Shown: positions 32,368 to 42,973 of the stretch, in pieces
Layout of the letters: every line of letters begins with the position of its first letter
Position numbering within the stretch: position 1 is the stretch's first letter
The notes under the pieces: model-generated
What the model was told of the DNA's origin: nothing
The model's input: only the letters and a program-made list of their open reading frames with translations
Database searches by the model: none
Assembly: GCA_956465555.1 (NCBI GenBank)
Contig: OY101126.1
Span: 1,034,501-1,098,500, forward strand
Direction: 5' to 3'
From: Nitzschia sp. pyKryTriq1
Lineage: Eukaryota > Bacillariophyta > Bacillariophyceae > Bacillariales > Bacillariaceae
DNA length: 64,000 nucleotides
Program-made: the position numbers and the translations under genes

Positions 32368-34759
32368 CTACGATGCTGTGTCCATGTCCACGCCCTCACC
32401 GATAGCCCAGTCGCCATCGTCGATGAGACTCATCAAGAAGTCGTCAGATCCGTCCGCTGCAGGAAACATCTCTTCTGGGACGACGTTCAAGTGTGGAGGC
32501 AAGAACGAGTTCTTTCGAACATGCTGGGATAATTCAGGTGCGAGAGGAGCTGGAGCCGAACTAGATGGTGGGGGCGGCGCGCTGTACACCATTGGAGGCT
32601 GGCTCGACAAAGGAGCAGGCACGGGCTGGGCGTAGATGGGCTGGGGGTGGGCGACAGGAGCTGGTGCTGCATAGTACTGTTGATACGTGTGGTGATCAGC
32701 AGGAGCGGGGGCAGATGTTGGCTGCAGAGGCATTGGTGCTGCAGTATACGCAGGACCTTGGTGATGCATGTGCTGGGTTTGAGGCGTCACGTGTTGCTGG
32801 TGATGATGGTGAGGCGCCAGGGTGTAGGGATGGGAAGGTGGCATTTCTTGGTAGCTTGTGTGCGGGGCAGGAGCAGGCGCATAGTGATGCGGGTTGTACG
32901 CCTGTGGGGCAGGAGGGAGCGAAACTGGTGCAGGGGCAGGCACTGGGGGAAGCACCGGTTGAACGATAGGTGGAATCAACTTCTTGACGAAACCCAATTC
33001 CTGTTCGATAAGAGGTACCGCTGTTCCTTCGCCGTCCTCGGGACTTACTTGCTGGGGCGCTTTTTCTTCCCCGTTTTCGCTCACCATACTGAGCGAAGAA
33101 ACGCTTCGTTTTAGGGAGCCCGAGGAAGCAAAAGAGTTTTCACGTGTCATGAACTCGCCATCCTCGTCCTTTTGTTGTCCCAAGGATTCGAAACTGGGAC
33201 GACGCGATAGGCGCTTGAGGTAGGCAGCGTTCACCAATTCTACTTGCGGCGAGAACTGGGCTATAATCTTTTGCAATCGATCGTTCAGAATATAGAGGTT
33301 TGCAGCAGTGTGCTGGGAAGGCAAGATCTTGAATTCATCCGATTCCTTTTCTTTTCCCAGAGCCTGACGCTTGGCGTGAAACTTCTGACGGAGCCTTTCC
33401 GCATTTTTCTCAGCCCAGGACAGGAATTGCATTCGTTGTTCGGGGCTCAAGCCTGCTGTGGAGGTACGTTCACGTTGGTGCAAGCGAGATCCCACAGCGT
33501 TGGCACTATCATGAAAAGATTGCATGACGAGACTAGAGGCGCGCGCCGTGTGACGTTCCAGCCAAGTTGGGGAATCCTGCAACAGGGTTCGCTGATACAT
33601 GCGCACACGTTCCTCTTGGTCGTAGGATAACCCAACTTCGTTACAGAACAAAGGCCACATTGAGTTGACTGGAGTAACTCTATCGTTTCCGCTTTGCAAC
33701 ATCTAGAATTCAGTGAACAACGAGAACGGTGAGCACATTTGGAAGAGCAGAAACGATTCAACATGAAGGATGCCAACAATCTCTTACCCTTTCTCCGATA
33801 CGTGCTGCGGACAAACGTTCACTGGCCGCACGGCCGCCCCTGAAGTAAGTATCCCCTTGAAGCGTCAACCACAAAACGAACTTCGAATGAGGCGGCAGAG
33901 CGAAGCTCTTGAGCTGCTGCATTTGAAAAGTATTCAACACCGACAGCTCCTGCGAAGTTCGACTCAAGGAGGTATCTAATGCTGGTAGGGCATGGTTTGG
34001 ATCCACTGGTCGCGACTCGTCTAACAGCTCGCGGCGCTTAGCTAGAACTGTTTCGATGGCAGCAGCCGCGTGAGCTCGACGACCTTGATCCATCTCCAGG
34101 GAGAGTTGAGTCACGCGGTCTTCCAACACTTCAAGATACTGCTTGCGACGGCGACGAGACAGACGTGCTGACTCCCGATTGCGCTCCAAGCGCTTCTGCC
34201 GCCTAGCGGTCACAGTCTCCCCATTTTTCCCTCCGTTGGAAGCCTTGTCACCCTTAGTATTGTGCTTTTTCTTTACGGCAGAGAGCGGTTTGCTGCAGGA
34301 CTTTTGTTGTAGCTTGAAATTCGGCATGGATGGCGCAGACGAGCTATCGGAAAGACCTTCCTGGGTGGTGATGATAGTGGGAACGCTGTTGGAGGGACTC
34401 CTCGCTTCCTGGGTTCCTGCAGCCCAGCTAGCAGAGCGCACTGGCACTGGGACGAAAGTAGCACTGGTCGCCATGGGAGATCTAGTCACCAATGACGGAT
34501 TATGATGATAGCTTCCGTGGAGGCTATGGTTGTAATGGTCGGAAGACAGCGGGCTACTGGTGCTTAGCGTACTCTGCGATGCTCCTAAAGGCGATCCTGC
34601 GCAATCCCTGTAACCGGAATGCAACAAGACAGTCGGAGAGGTGGTGCGGCTACTTTGATCTTCCTGCTTCATGGGCTGCACTCCATAATGATTCGCACCT
34701 TGCGTATTCATCATTGAGCTATCCCTTTGTTGTGGGGGGTGGATTTCGCTTTGGTACAT
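32368..34759 (-). CDS. bZIP transcription factor
   Basis: Exons 33788-34759 and 32368-33702 with an 85-nt GT-AG intron, phase 0; 768 residues. Basic region RRQKRLERNRESARLSRRRR at about residues 186-205 has the invariant N194-x7-R202. The zipper begins at Leu212 (LEVLEDRVTQLSLEM) but is short. After it come helical segments spanning the splice junction (LPPHSKFVLWLTLQGDTYF, then MWPLFCNEVGLSYDQEERVR and an FLSWAEKNAERLRQKF helix), a post-bZIP region I associate with stramenopile bZIPs. The last 250 residues are Pro/His/Ala-rich and end in an acidic, aromatic tail (FLMSLIDDGDWAIGEG), a likely activation domain. Diatom bZIPs bind ACGT-core sites. Confidence 0.87.
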
Positions 34760-35407
34760 GAGTAACCGGGTGGTCTTGCTTGAGAACGCAAGTCCTTCTC
34801 TATTCTTGTTGTTTAGTGGAGCGTACAGGTAGGCCTGCTCCTCCTCGCTCCCTGCCTCGGCGTTTTATCCGGTGCTCCGCTCGTTTTCTCTCGATTCCCA
34901 GCAATTCCCAGCAACGCATGCAGAAGAACTTCGAATAACGTTCGGATGTCTTTGTTGCAGAGTGGGAATTGCTTTCTTGATATCCTGATTGGAGTAGAGA
35001 GGATGCCCAGTCAGTGAAATGCTCTTAGATTTTAGCAGGAAGGACGTGAATTCCAAATATACATCAACGTATACTAAGATTGGCCCGACATACGTATGCA
35101 AGAACGAAAGAAAAGGCCCTAAAGAGAACTCTCATGCTCCACGTCATGCCACTTTCAAAAGGCGAATGCATCCCACATAACGGTTATTTGAGAAGCGAAT
35201 GTCATACATTTATTGTTCCTTCGCACTATAGGAGCTACTAGCAACCAAAAATAATATGTCCGAGAACTTCTCTACTTCAATTTTATATGCTCTATCTAAA
35301 AGTTTTCCTGTATGACGTGGTCTCGCTAAGTCCACTTTTTAAACTAAATAATTCGAAAGAAGAAACGCGGAGTCGCAAATTCTCGCGTTCCTGGAATACT
35401 CGGCAAA
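34760..35407. other. Gap upstream of bZIP gene, no supported gene
   Basis: 5' region of the bZIP gene (-) up to the first 10-bp array. AT-rich from 35160 to 35360; no repeat or frame worth noting. Confidence 0.5.
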
Positions 35408-35436
35408 ATGTCCAGAATTAGTCCTCTTCAGCGCTC

Positions 35437-35730
35437 CCCTGGACGTTTGCGACGTTGCTGGACGTTTGTGGACGTTATCTGGACGTTTGAGACGTCTGGA
35501 CGTCTTGCACATCTAACGACGGACGTCTTGGACGTTCGTTGTACGTTATTGTACGTTATTGGACGTTATTGGACGTTATTGGACGTTACAGGACGTTATT
35601 GGACGTTGTTGGACGTTGTTGGACGAAGTTGGACGATGTTGGACGATGTTGGACGATGTTGGACGATGTTGGACGATGTTGGACGATGTTGGACGATGTT
35701 GGACGATGTTGGACGATGTTGGACGTTGTC
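35437..35730. repeat. 10-bp tandem array 1 (GGACGATGTT type)
   Basis: Begins as loosely spaced GGACGT words (35437-35540), settles into a strict 10-bp register of GGACGTTATT and then GGACGTTGTT, and ends with nine consecutive exact GGACGATGTT units (35631-35720) and a final GGACGTTGTC. It stops abruptly at a CTTTTTCGCTGCTTT motif. Because 10 is not a multiple of 3 and the unit lacks stops, several frames stay open across it; I do not treat these as genes. Confidence 0.95.
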
Positions 35731-35744
35731 TTTTTCGCTGCTTT
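35730..35744. repeat. Third copy of CTTTTTCGCTGCTTT
   Basis: Exact 15-nt match to the core of the motif at 11220-11234 and 23425-23439, here directly at the end of 10-bp array 1 and again followed by TAGTAG-type sequence. Confidence 0.8.
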
Positions 35745-35821
35745 GTTTTAGTAGTACTCGTACCAGCAACAAGAGTAGTCTACCTACAGCATATTCTCTC
35801 TCTAGTAGTAGCGTTATGGTA

Positions 35822-36211
35822 TTACTCTGCAGTGGTCACCGGCCGTGAATTCAAGGCATTGTTGCTGTTGCTGCTACTGTAGGTATTTGTGTTCGTCGGA
35901 TGCCACCCACCGCCACCATAAGGAGGAGGAGGAGGAGGAGCGCCCATCCAAGCCGTCGAGGCGGCGGGGGGTTCCTCGTACGGCATATGGTGGGAAGGTT
36001 GTGTTGGTGCTGGTGCTGGAGCCGCGGGTGGGGTTTTCTCGGTCCAGTTGTGTCGTTTGTTGTTTTGAGAATCTAAAGAAGAGGAACGTTTCTGGAAAAA
36101 AGAATGAGGGACCGGTGACTTCCGAACGGGACGCTTGTTGCTCCTTCTGTTGGAAGTACTATTATTTGGGATGACCAAACCAATATGATCATCGTTGCCA
36201 ATATTCATCAT
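35822..36211 (-). CDS. Possible low-complexity proline-rich protein
   Basis: 129 codons from ATG at 36211. N-terminal part ordered-looking (GNDDHIGLVIPN), then basic Ser/Arg, then Pro/Ala-rich (PPAAPAPAPTQPS) and a Gly/Tyr/Asn/Ser tail. The frame is open about 135 nt further upstream without an ATG, so a 5' exon is possible. It is divergent from ribosomal protein eS30, whose coding exon starts about 200 bp away, so they may share a promoter. Nothing identifies a function. Confidence 0.35.
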   Translation of the reverse strand: MMNIGNDDHIGLVIPNNSTSNRRSNKRPVRKSPVPHSFFQKRSSSLDSQNNKRHNWTEKTPPAAPAPAPTQPSHHMPYEEPPAASTAWMGAPPPPPPYGGGGWHPTNTNTYSSSNSNNALNSRPVTTAE

Positions 36212-36410
36212 TATTTGATCCAGAGGGTTGCTGCTGCCAATATTCGATGATGATCCAGCACCAGTCGATGATACATAACTTGGAGTGGACGAGGGTGTAG
36301 TGGTGCCCCCATGACAAATAATGCCGCAACATTCGAACGAGCCACTGTTCTCACATTCTTTCTCTGCTCCTTGCGTTCATCTTTCAGGCTTTTTGTTGTT
36401 GTAATTGTAG

Positions 36411-36626
36411 AAACTATACACAAGGGGAAAAGTTCACGGATCGTTGGCACGTGCCGGTAAAGTCAAGGGACAAACCCCCAAGGTAGAAAAGGGAGAAGAA
36501 AAGAAGAAAAAGCCACGAGTCCGCGCCAAGAAGCGCCTTCAATACAACCGCCGTTATGTCAATGTCGTAACGGGTATGGGAGGAAAGCGAGTGGGTCCCA
36601 ACTCGAATGCTGACAAGATGAAATAA
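36411..36626 (+). CDS. RPS30: 40S ribosomal protein eS30 (coding part; 5' exon not found)
   Basis: From about 36420 the frame reads [20 protein letters not shown] then [18 protein letters not shown] and [12 protein letters not shown], nearly the whole 60-odd residue eS30. It is a small-subunit protein with a very basic, extended structure at the A-site side. No ATG precedes it in frame: a TAG lies at 36408-36410. Acceptor-like AG dinucleotides occur at 36409-36410 and about 36425. Translation therefore probably starts in a short upstream exon that I could not place. No ubiquitin-like domain, as in the animal FAU fusion, is visible. Confidence 0.85.
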   Translation, partial: KLYTRGKVHGSLARAGKVKGQTPKVEKGEEKKKKPRVRAKKRLQYNRRYVNVVTGMGGKRVGPNSNADKMK

Positions 36627-37169
36627 ACATATTTCTTTATATCCTGCACCACCACGCCGAGTGTACATTCCTTCTACTCGTCCCTACTTCTCGTGCCTGC
36701 AGCTGAGCTGAGTGAAATTTGTTGTGTGTAGGCCGTCCAACGGTGGAAACATGCTGGATCGTGCCATTTTCAGTTTTCGAAGTCTCGTGTCGACTCTGCT
36801 GTCTTGGTATCGTTTTGTTCATGTAGTCTGCTTCCACTGTTGTCACACAAGTACGGTAGTTGTATATTTTGATTTGCCGATAGTGCTCGTTTGGTCAAGT
36901 GGAACTTGCTATGACTGGCACTACTCTACGTATCGTTCTTTTTCCATAGAAAGAGTTCACCCGCTCTCGCTAGGCTCTCATGTTCCCGCAGCTCTCAAGC
37001 TGAGAGACCAATCCTTTACTAATAGTAGAAAAGTTCTTGGCTTACATCTTTCGTTTCTTGCTGGGGGGTCCTGCTATCTCAGGCGTTGTAATTCTACATG
37101 TTCACTGGTACCGTGGATACACTCATTCTATGATTTAATTTGTACTCTAGTTCGTTATAGGTTGATTTT
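36627..37169. other. Convergent gap between eS30 and zinc-ribbon gene
   Basis: A 153-codon plus-strand frame crosses the region but looks random (Cys/Leu/Ser-rich, no motif). Nothing else seen. Confidence 0.5.
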
Positions 37170-37714
37170 TTAAGACGGTGAAATAGTCTGGCATTTGGGA
37201 CAAAACACCAAGGAATACGAGACGGGTGCTTGCAGTCGCCCACCACATTCGCGGCAAGTGACGATATGGGCTTGTCCCGCCTGAATAGCAATTTTTGTTT
37301 CCGAGGTCCCCCGTTCCAACAGTTCGCACGGCGGCGTCCGTCCGAATCAATACTGTTCATGGAATTCTCTCGTTGAGTTCGAGGGCGAGTCGTTTCCGTC
37401 TTTGTCTGTGACGACGCGGAAGAAGCAACAGCATCCTTGTCATGCAGGAATCCGGGCCGTGCCCAGTCTTCCATGGCCTTTTGCTGTCTGTACAAGTAAT
37501 TGGCAGGCTCGTCCATACTGACTGCACCGGGTTTGCTACGACTGCTGGAGGTTTTCGCCTCTTGTTCTGAAGCTTTGAGTGCCATTTCAAGTTCTCGTTG
37601 TTCTCCAAGATACGCAACTGTTCATCTTGATTCCTTGCTCGAGCTAGGTGCTGGTAATGATAACGACGACGACATTGGTCCCGCCGTGATACCCGACGCT
37701 ACGAAGTCCGCCAT
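37170..37714 (-). pseudogene. Frame-broken zinc-ribbon protein gene
   Basis: Protein-like sequence runs through three frames. From high to low coordinates: a helical stretch YHYQHLARARNQDEQLRILE (about 37665-37600), then in another frame QRELEMALKASEQEAK to DSDGR (about 37590-37345), then in a third frame PPCELLERGTSETKIAI and HIVTCRECGGRLQAPVSYSL, ending VFCPKCQTISPS at 37170. The last part is a CxxC-x(n)-CxxC zinc ribbon like those of LSD1-type and related proteins. No good splice sites explain the frame changes, so either the gene is decayed or the sequence has single-base indel errors. Its 5' end abuts 10-bp array 2. Confidence 0.55.
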
Positions 37715-37784
37715 GCTGTGGTTTGTGTTTAAAGTTTTGTTGCATCCATTCTGCTGGTGCCATGTGTTGTTGTACGGTACGTGG

Positions 37785-38110
37785 TTTACGTGGTTGGACG
37801 TGGTTTGACGTGGTTGGACGTTGTTGGACGTTGTTGGACGATGTTGGACGATGTTGGACGATGTTGGACGATGTTGGACGATGTTGGACGATGTTGGACG
37901 TTGTTGGACGTTGTTGGACGATGTTGGACGATGTTGGACGATGTTGGACGATGTTGGACGTTGTCGGACGTTGTTGGACGTACTCTGGACGTTTTCGACG
38001 TCATGGACACGTCTTGGAAGTGTCTGATAGACGTCTTGAACGTTAGTGAACGTTTGGGAACGTTCGTGGACTTTTCGGACGTTTCGGACGTTCTTTGTCC
38101 GATCGGCGAC
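37785..38110. repeat. 10-bp tandem array 2 (GGACGATGTT type)
   Basis: Same unit and same orientation as array 1, 2.3 kb away. The strict part is 37811-37980, mixing GGACGTTGTT and GGACGATGTT blocks (six and four exact GATGTT units). Both ends are degenerate: GACGTGGTT words on the left, and ACGTC/ACGTTT words trailing to about 38110 on the right. Confidence 0.95.
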
Positions 38111-39227
38111 GTTTTGCCGAGTATCCCTGCGTCTATCTACTCGCTCGTACCGGTATGCGCATGCATGACATGATACGGACATTCGAGTATCGTACGCCTG
38201 ACAGAAGAATGACGTATGTTGAGCAAAACCCACGCCACGCACGACTAACTATGTACATACCGGTACCGTTAGGGGGAGCTGCGCTATCCAGCACGTCCTC
38301 CCCCTTTTTTGGATAACGCGCGGATACAAGGGGTATCGAAAGATATGGTCTGCGCGCAGCCGTAACGTGCCGGTAAGGCTTGGGTTGGTTGGAGTAACTG
38401 TCGAACAGTAAGTACCTCTACTATTCTGTTCTAATAACCGCACTGGTAAAATATAATAGAAAAAAGCTTTTCAATAAAGCGTTTGTCGCGGGAATAGTGA
38501 TACGGTAGAGCCTTGGATAGACATCATCCAGAAAATCCCAGAAAAATAGTCTCACTTCTTTTATTTCAATCTACTTTAAATCACGAATTGAATCCCGTCG
38601 TTGCAATAATAAATGAGATTGCGCAAGAGCAATAATTAGAAATTCGCACGTTTTTTATATAATAATTGTCGCCCGCCAAACGTGTTTATAGCCCATGATG
38701 CCTCCATTGTCTAAGTACATGCAAAATTGTTCGTCGGTCGCCGGCCAGTAGTAGAAACAAGAAATCGGCGAAGCACGACAACTCGATGATGCCTACAGTA
38801 CTTGGTACAGTATGTACCGGTACAGTACTTTTACTGTAGTACCGGTGCTGTACGGTATTCTTCGTAAGTTACCGGAAGACTACTGTATGGTACCCCTGAA
38901 ATAAGATTTTGTTTGTCCTGAAAAATTGATCGATCGAGTGGCAGTTATGGGTAAGCTGAAAGCTCGGGGGTAGCTTCAAGAATCTCGGCCTCCGTCCAAC
39001 AACGACCTCGCCACATTTTTCATCTCGGCGCCAGCTGCTTGGGATTTTTCGGTAAAAATCGGCAATCGATTTGTCGCATCGGCCAACCTCATTCAACGCT
39101 CCCAACGCACCACCTCTACTCTAAGTCTCTCTAGAGCACCCTCCACCCACCACCAACCACCTATCATCCGCCATAAGATCACAAGGACGATCTCTGTTGC
39201 TGTGTCTCTATCCAAAAGTTCTATCTA
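38111..39227. other. 1.1-kb gap, GTAC-word rich
   Basis: Dense GTAC words at 38255-38270 and 38800-38870, among the strongest in the window. A short inverted repeat CCAGCACGTCCTCCCCCTTTTTTGG-type region lies near 38290. No supported gene before the first PBP1 gene. Confidence 0.5.
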
Positions 39228-41554
39228 ATGAAGATGTTTTGGAGTAGGATTCCAGTGTTGCTCCTTTGCTGGGGCCTAACCCTGATAACATTCGCCTCTT
39301 CTCAACCGCCCGAGGTGGATTTGGATTGCGATCCTTGTATCGACAGAAGCGCCTACAACATTCAAGCTATTTATCATGGTACGTTCGTGCACCTCGTCAA
39401 TGCCGGCATACTCGTCCTACTAGCATTGGACTTTTTATTATTGAAGGAGCCTTCTAACCTTCTTGTCATCCTTTATATGAAATATCAGGCACCAAAGGTT
39501 CCCTATTTTGGGACCAGATCGAAGCCCCGGCCGTTCAGGCGGCAAAAGATCTAGGCGTGCAGTTTGCAGTGACGAGGTTTGACACTTTTAATCCCACCGT
39601 TATGGCGGCGGCTGTGCGTGGCATCATAACCGCCGCCAATCCTCCCAATGCATTGATTGTTAGCATTCCTTCGCAGGTAGTAGCTGATGCAGTTCGAGAC
39701 GTTATAAATGCTGGTATCCCTGTGTTTGGTCTTAATTCTGGATACAAATTTGCCAAAGAATTGGGTGTTCTGACTTGGGTTGCTCAAGACGAAAAAATAG
39801 CTGGGGAACAAGCCGCTGCGACCTTCCTGGCAACCGTACCTGGAATTGCGCAAAACGCTCAGATTGCATTTGTGAATACCGAGCCTGGAAATTCTGCCTT
39901 CGCGGACCGCTTGGCTGGGTTCAATGCATACCAGCCTTTGATCGACCGAGGACTTTCTTTGCAGGAACTGGAGAGAAATGAGGCTCAGACCATTAAGGCT
40001 CAGCTTGAAACTTTGCTTGGAAGTTGCACATACGAGTTTGTATTGCTTTCGAGTTCCGGATCGTTGGACACAGCGCTAGAAGTCCTGAGGTCGAATGGGT
40101 GCAGTACTCGAGTCGCTAGCTTTGACGAATCAAATACATTGTTCGATGGTATTCGCAATGGCTCTGTTTCCTTTGGTATGTCCCAGCAAAAGTATCTCCA
40201 GGGCATGCTTCCTGTCATTTTCGCGACCACCTTCGTCACAACAGGTAAAGTCCCTGCTGTACCGTCGCGTAACCCGAATGGTATATATTTGTCGAATGGA
40301 ACGCCGTGGACAAGTTCTCGGTTGCCAACCCCCGCCGAAAGGCAGCAGTGTATTGAGGATTCGTTCCCTGTTTGCCCAACAGTGGGTCAAAATGGATGTC
40401 CTTGTTTTGATCGTTCGTCCATCCGCATCGGTGGCGTCGTCCACGGTGACACTGCTGACTCTTTCTGGGACAATTTTTTTGCCGGCGCCGCTGTTTCTGC
40501 TAAGGATATGGGCATCGTGCTGGATATGCAAAGGTTTGAACCATCGGCCAATGCTGCCGCGGTTGCCGCGAAGATGAACGCTGAGCTAGCACGTATGTGC
40601 ACTGGAGGCAACCCTGTAGATGGTTTGTTTGTGTCCATTCCAAATGCAGGGGTTGTCGATGCAGTTGCCCAATGTCGAGACGCTGGAATTCCAATCATTG
40701 TGGTCAACAGTGGGGCCAGCCAGGCCGAAGACTTGGATTTGCAACATTTTATTGGGCAACTTGAGTTTACCGCGGGCTTCCAGGCTGCGGAGGAACTCCT
40801 AAAGGCTGGAATGGTCCGAGGTTTTTGCCTCAATCACTCTCCGGGCGTCCAGGCCCTCACGCAGCGCTGCGAAGGATTCAGAGCTGCGTTTGCTACAACT
40901 CCTGGAGCTCAGTTTGTGGCCGAAGTCAACGTGAACCCCTCGAATGTGAATGCATACATTTCTACGGTCGAGACAGCTGTTGGCGCTGCCGGCACATGGT
41001 CTGGGAACGGCTTCTTGTTGTGTGGTAAAATTCAAGCTACAGCGGGGCTTGAGCTTCTAGCGCGTCATTCCGATGCATTGATCGGTACATTTGATGTCGG
41101 TGAAGTCATCTTTGACGCCCTTGAAAGCTCGCAATTCAAGTTTGCGATCAATCAGCAACCGTATTTCCAGGGGTATCTCCCTATTACTCTTCTCACAGTC
41201 AAGGTCCAGGCCAATCGGCAGCTACTGAATTTCTTCGTTGAGAGTGGTCCGAAATTTTTGTCAACGCCGCCTGGTGTTGGCGAGCAAATATGCGTAGACA
41301 ATTCATTTGTAGTTTGCGAGGGTGCGCCAGTGCCAGCACCGACCATTGCTCCTGCACCTACCGACCAATGTGGCAACTACAGAGACTTTTGCTCACGAAA
41401 CGAAGATTGTTGTAGTGAACGTTGCGCCTTGAATTTGTGCCAGAAGCGAGTTCCAGTACCTAAGACGAAGCTTGGAGCACAAGGCCGTGGTGGATCGGCC
41501 GGAGGTAGCGTTAGGCCCGGCACGCGTCGCGTCCGAGGAATGCAACCCAACTAG
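39228..41554 (+). CDS. Secreted double PBP1 (sugar-binding-like) protein with knottin tail, copy A
   Basis: Exons 39228-39378 and 39489-41554 with a 110-nt GT-AG intron, phase 1; 738 residues. A signal peptide (VLLLCWGLTLITFASS) is followed by two periplasmic-binding-protein type 1 domains (Peripla_BP_4-like). Each is introduced by a CxPCxDRS motif and HG: CDPCIDRSAYNIQAIYHG and CPCFDRSSIRIGGVVHG. Conserved blocks include ALIVSIPSQVVADAVRDVIN-AGIPVFGLNSG and its repeat LFVSIPNAGVVDAVAQCRDA-GIPIIVVNSG. Bacterial relatives bind sugars for ABC import; here no ABC partner is present, so a sensing or capture role is inferred. The C-terminus has a Pro/Ala linker and the pattern C-x6-C-x5-CC-x3-C-x4-C (CGNYRDFCSRNEDCCSERC...), an inhibitor-cystine-knot-like spacing. 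A basic Gly/Arg end follows. Confidence 0.85.
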
Positions 41555-42973
41555 AAGGGAGGAGGGAGACAAATACCTACTCAAACTCTGTTTCCGGAAC
41601 CATACCGACATTTCCCGTGTCGTCCATGCAAATGGCCGAAGTCACGGCTTTATCTGTTTTCTGTGTCAATGTGCGAAAAGTTTCCTGAGCGTACTTATCG
41701 AGAAATTTGTACATAGTTTGACTATTCATGATGACGAGGGTAGAACGCACACCTGGTTCTCGTACCTCTTAACGGTACCATACATAGCATCGCAATGTCC
41801 CACTCACCCTGTCCCATCCTTTATGACACGGGACGTTAGTTGAGGGTAGTTGTCAAACAGCCAGAAGGTACAGTACTGGTACGTACCCACAAAATAATAG
41901 ACCGGATGGCGGAATACTGTAGCATTTTTCATTGTACAAGGGTACCGGAAGCCCCCCACCGGCCGAACATCTTTCAACCGACGTTGATATTGGGCCGCCG
42001 ACTTCCCCGGGCCGTGGCCACAATCTACTGCTCGTAGAAGATTGTGTAAAAGGGCCTCATAAACCCAAGAAGGAATCGTCGCAAAACTTTTTTCAGATCG
42101 CTTCTTCAGAATACCATAAATTGATTTTGAGCTTGCAGTTTTCGACGGTACGTGTACGGGTCGAAAAGATGGAGACGGCGGCGGGCGCGCTGAGCGCGGC
42201 ATCTCGCTATCTCAATCATCGTTGACGACGACGACAAGGACGACTGACTCTCCTCGCGATCATCCGCTATCGAAAGACCGATGAATGCGAAACGCGATAC
42301 GCACGCGATACAACCGAAGACCCAGAAACTCGACAATACTCAAAGCTCTATTTTGTGAAGCTATCTTCTGCCCCAAGATGATGAGAAGACGATGAGATGA
42401 TGCTGATGCCGCCTTTTCTCTGACAACGTCCTTCGCTCGACATGGAGGGCAACCGACGTTGAGAGTTGAGAAGCGGAAGGCGGCACAGGTGTTCGAATAT
42501 CTACATCATGCAACTCCAGTACAACAACAAAGCGAAACGGGAAGCGGGAGAAGAGAACCATAAAACTATTTTACGCGCAATCATAATATTGCCTGTCCCT
42601 GCGTAAAAGTTGCTGGCGCGCCCCACAAATACTCACAATGCTATTGTGCCTCTCAAGAAACGCCATGCTCGGGGGTGGGAACAACGGCCTTTGCGTCTCA
42701 CAATCCAACGCCAGTGATGATGATTCACAGGTACCTGTACCTGGTACTGGCTCATACAGTACCAGTACGGTACTGTACTTGGGCACCACATCAGGTATCG
42801 GCATTCGACATGCCATCGGCAACCTCAACGCTCCAACGCTCCAACCAAGAGAATGATGGTCCAACGCTCCGTACATACGAACCGTACCGGGTACCTGGCA
42901 CACCACCTGGTATCGGTCCTCTCGGCCATAAAATCAAAACTGTTGCCCTTTCTCTCTCCAAACGTTCTATCTA
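41555..42973. other. 1.4-kb spacer between tandem PBP1 genes
   Basis: GTAC words at 41770-41890 and very densely at 42725-42910, just upstream of copy B. No gene seen. The two gene copies become similar only a few tens of bases before their ATGs and diverge right after their stops, so the spacer is not part of the duplicated unit. Confidence 0.55.

Noticed and set aside
35408-35882. Overlapping long frames with CWTMLDDVGR repeats, and similar ones at 37622-38242
   Set aside because: They are the 10-bp arrays read in all frames; a period not divisible by three without stop codons opens every frame.
36211-36410. Ubiquitin-like (FUBI) fusion upstream of eS30
   Set aside because: No ubiquitin-like sequence in any frame of the upstream 600 bp.
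36712-37173. 153-codon plus-strand frame between eS30 and the zinc-ribbon gene
   Set aside because: Random-looking Cys/Leu/Ser composition and antisense to the zinc-ribbon 3' end.
35437-38110. The 10-bp arrays as a CRISPR or telomere-like array
   Set aside because: No spacers between units, and the unit does not resemble telomere repeats.
40095-40577. Several frames of 60-160 codons inside both PBP1 genes on both strands
   Set aside because: They duplicate between the two copies only because the genes do, and none shows protein-like composition.
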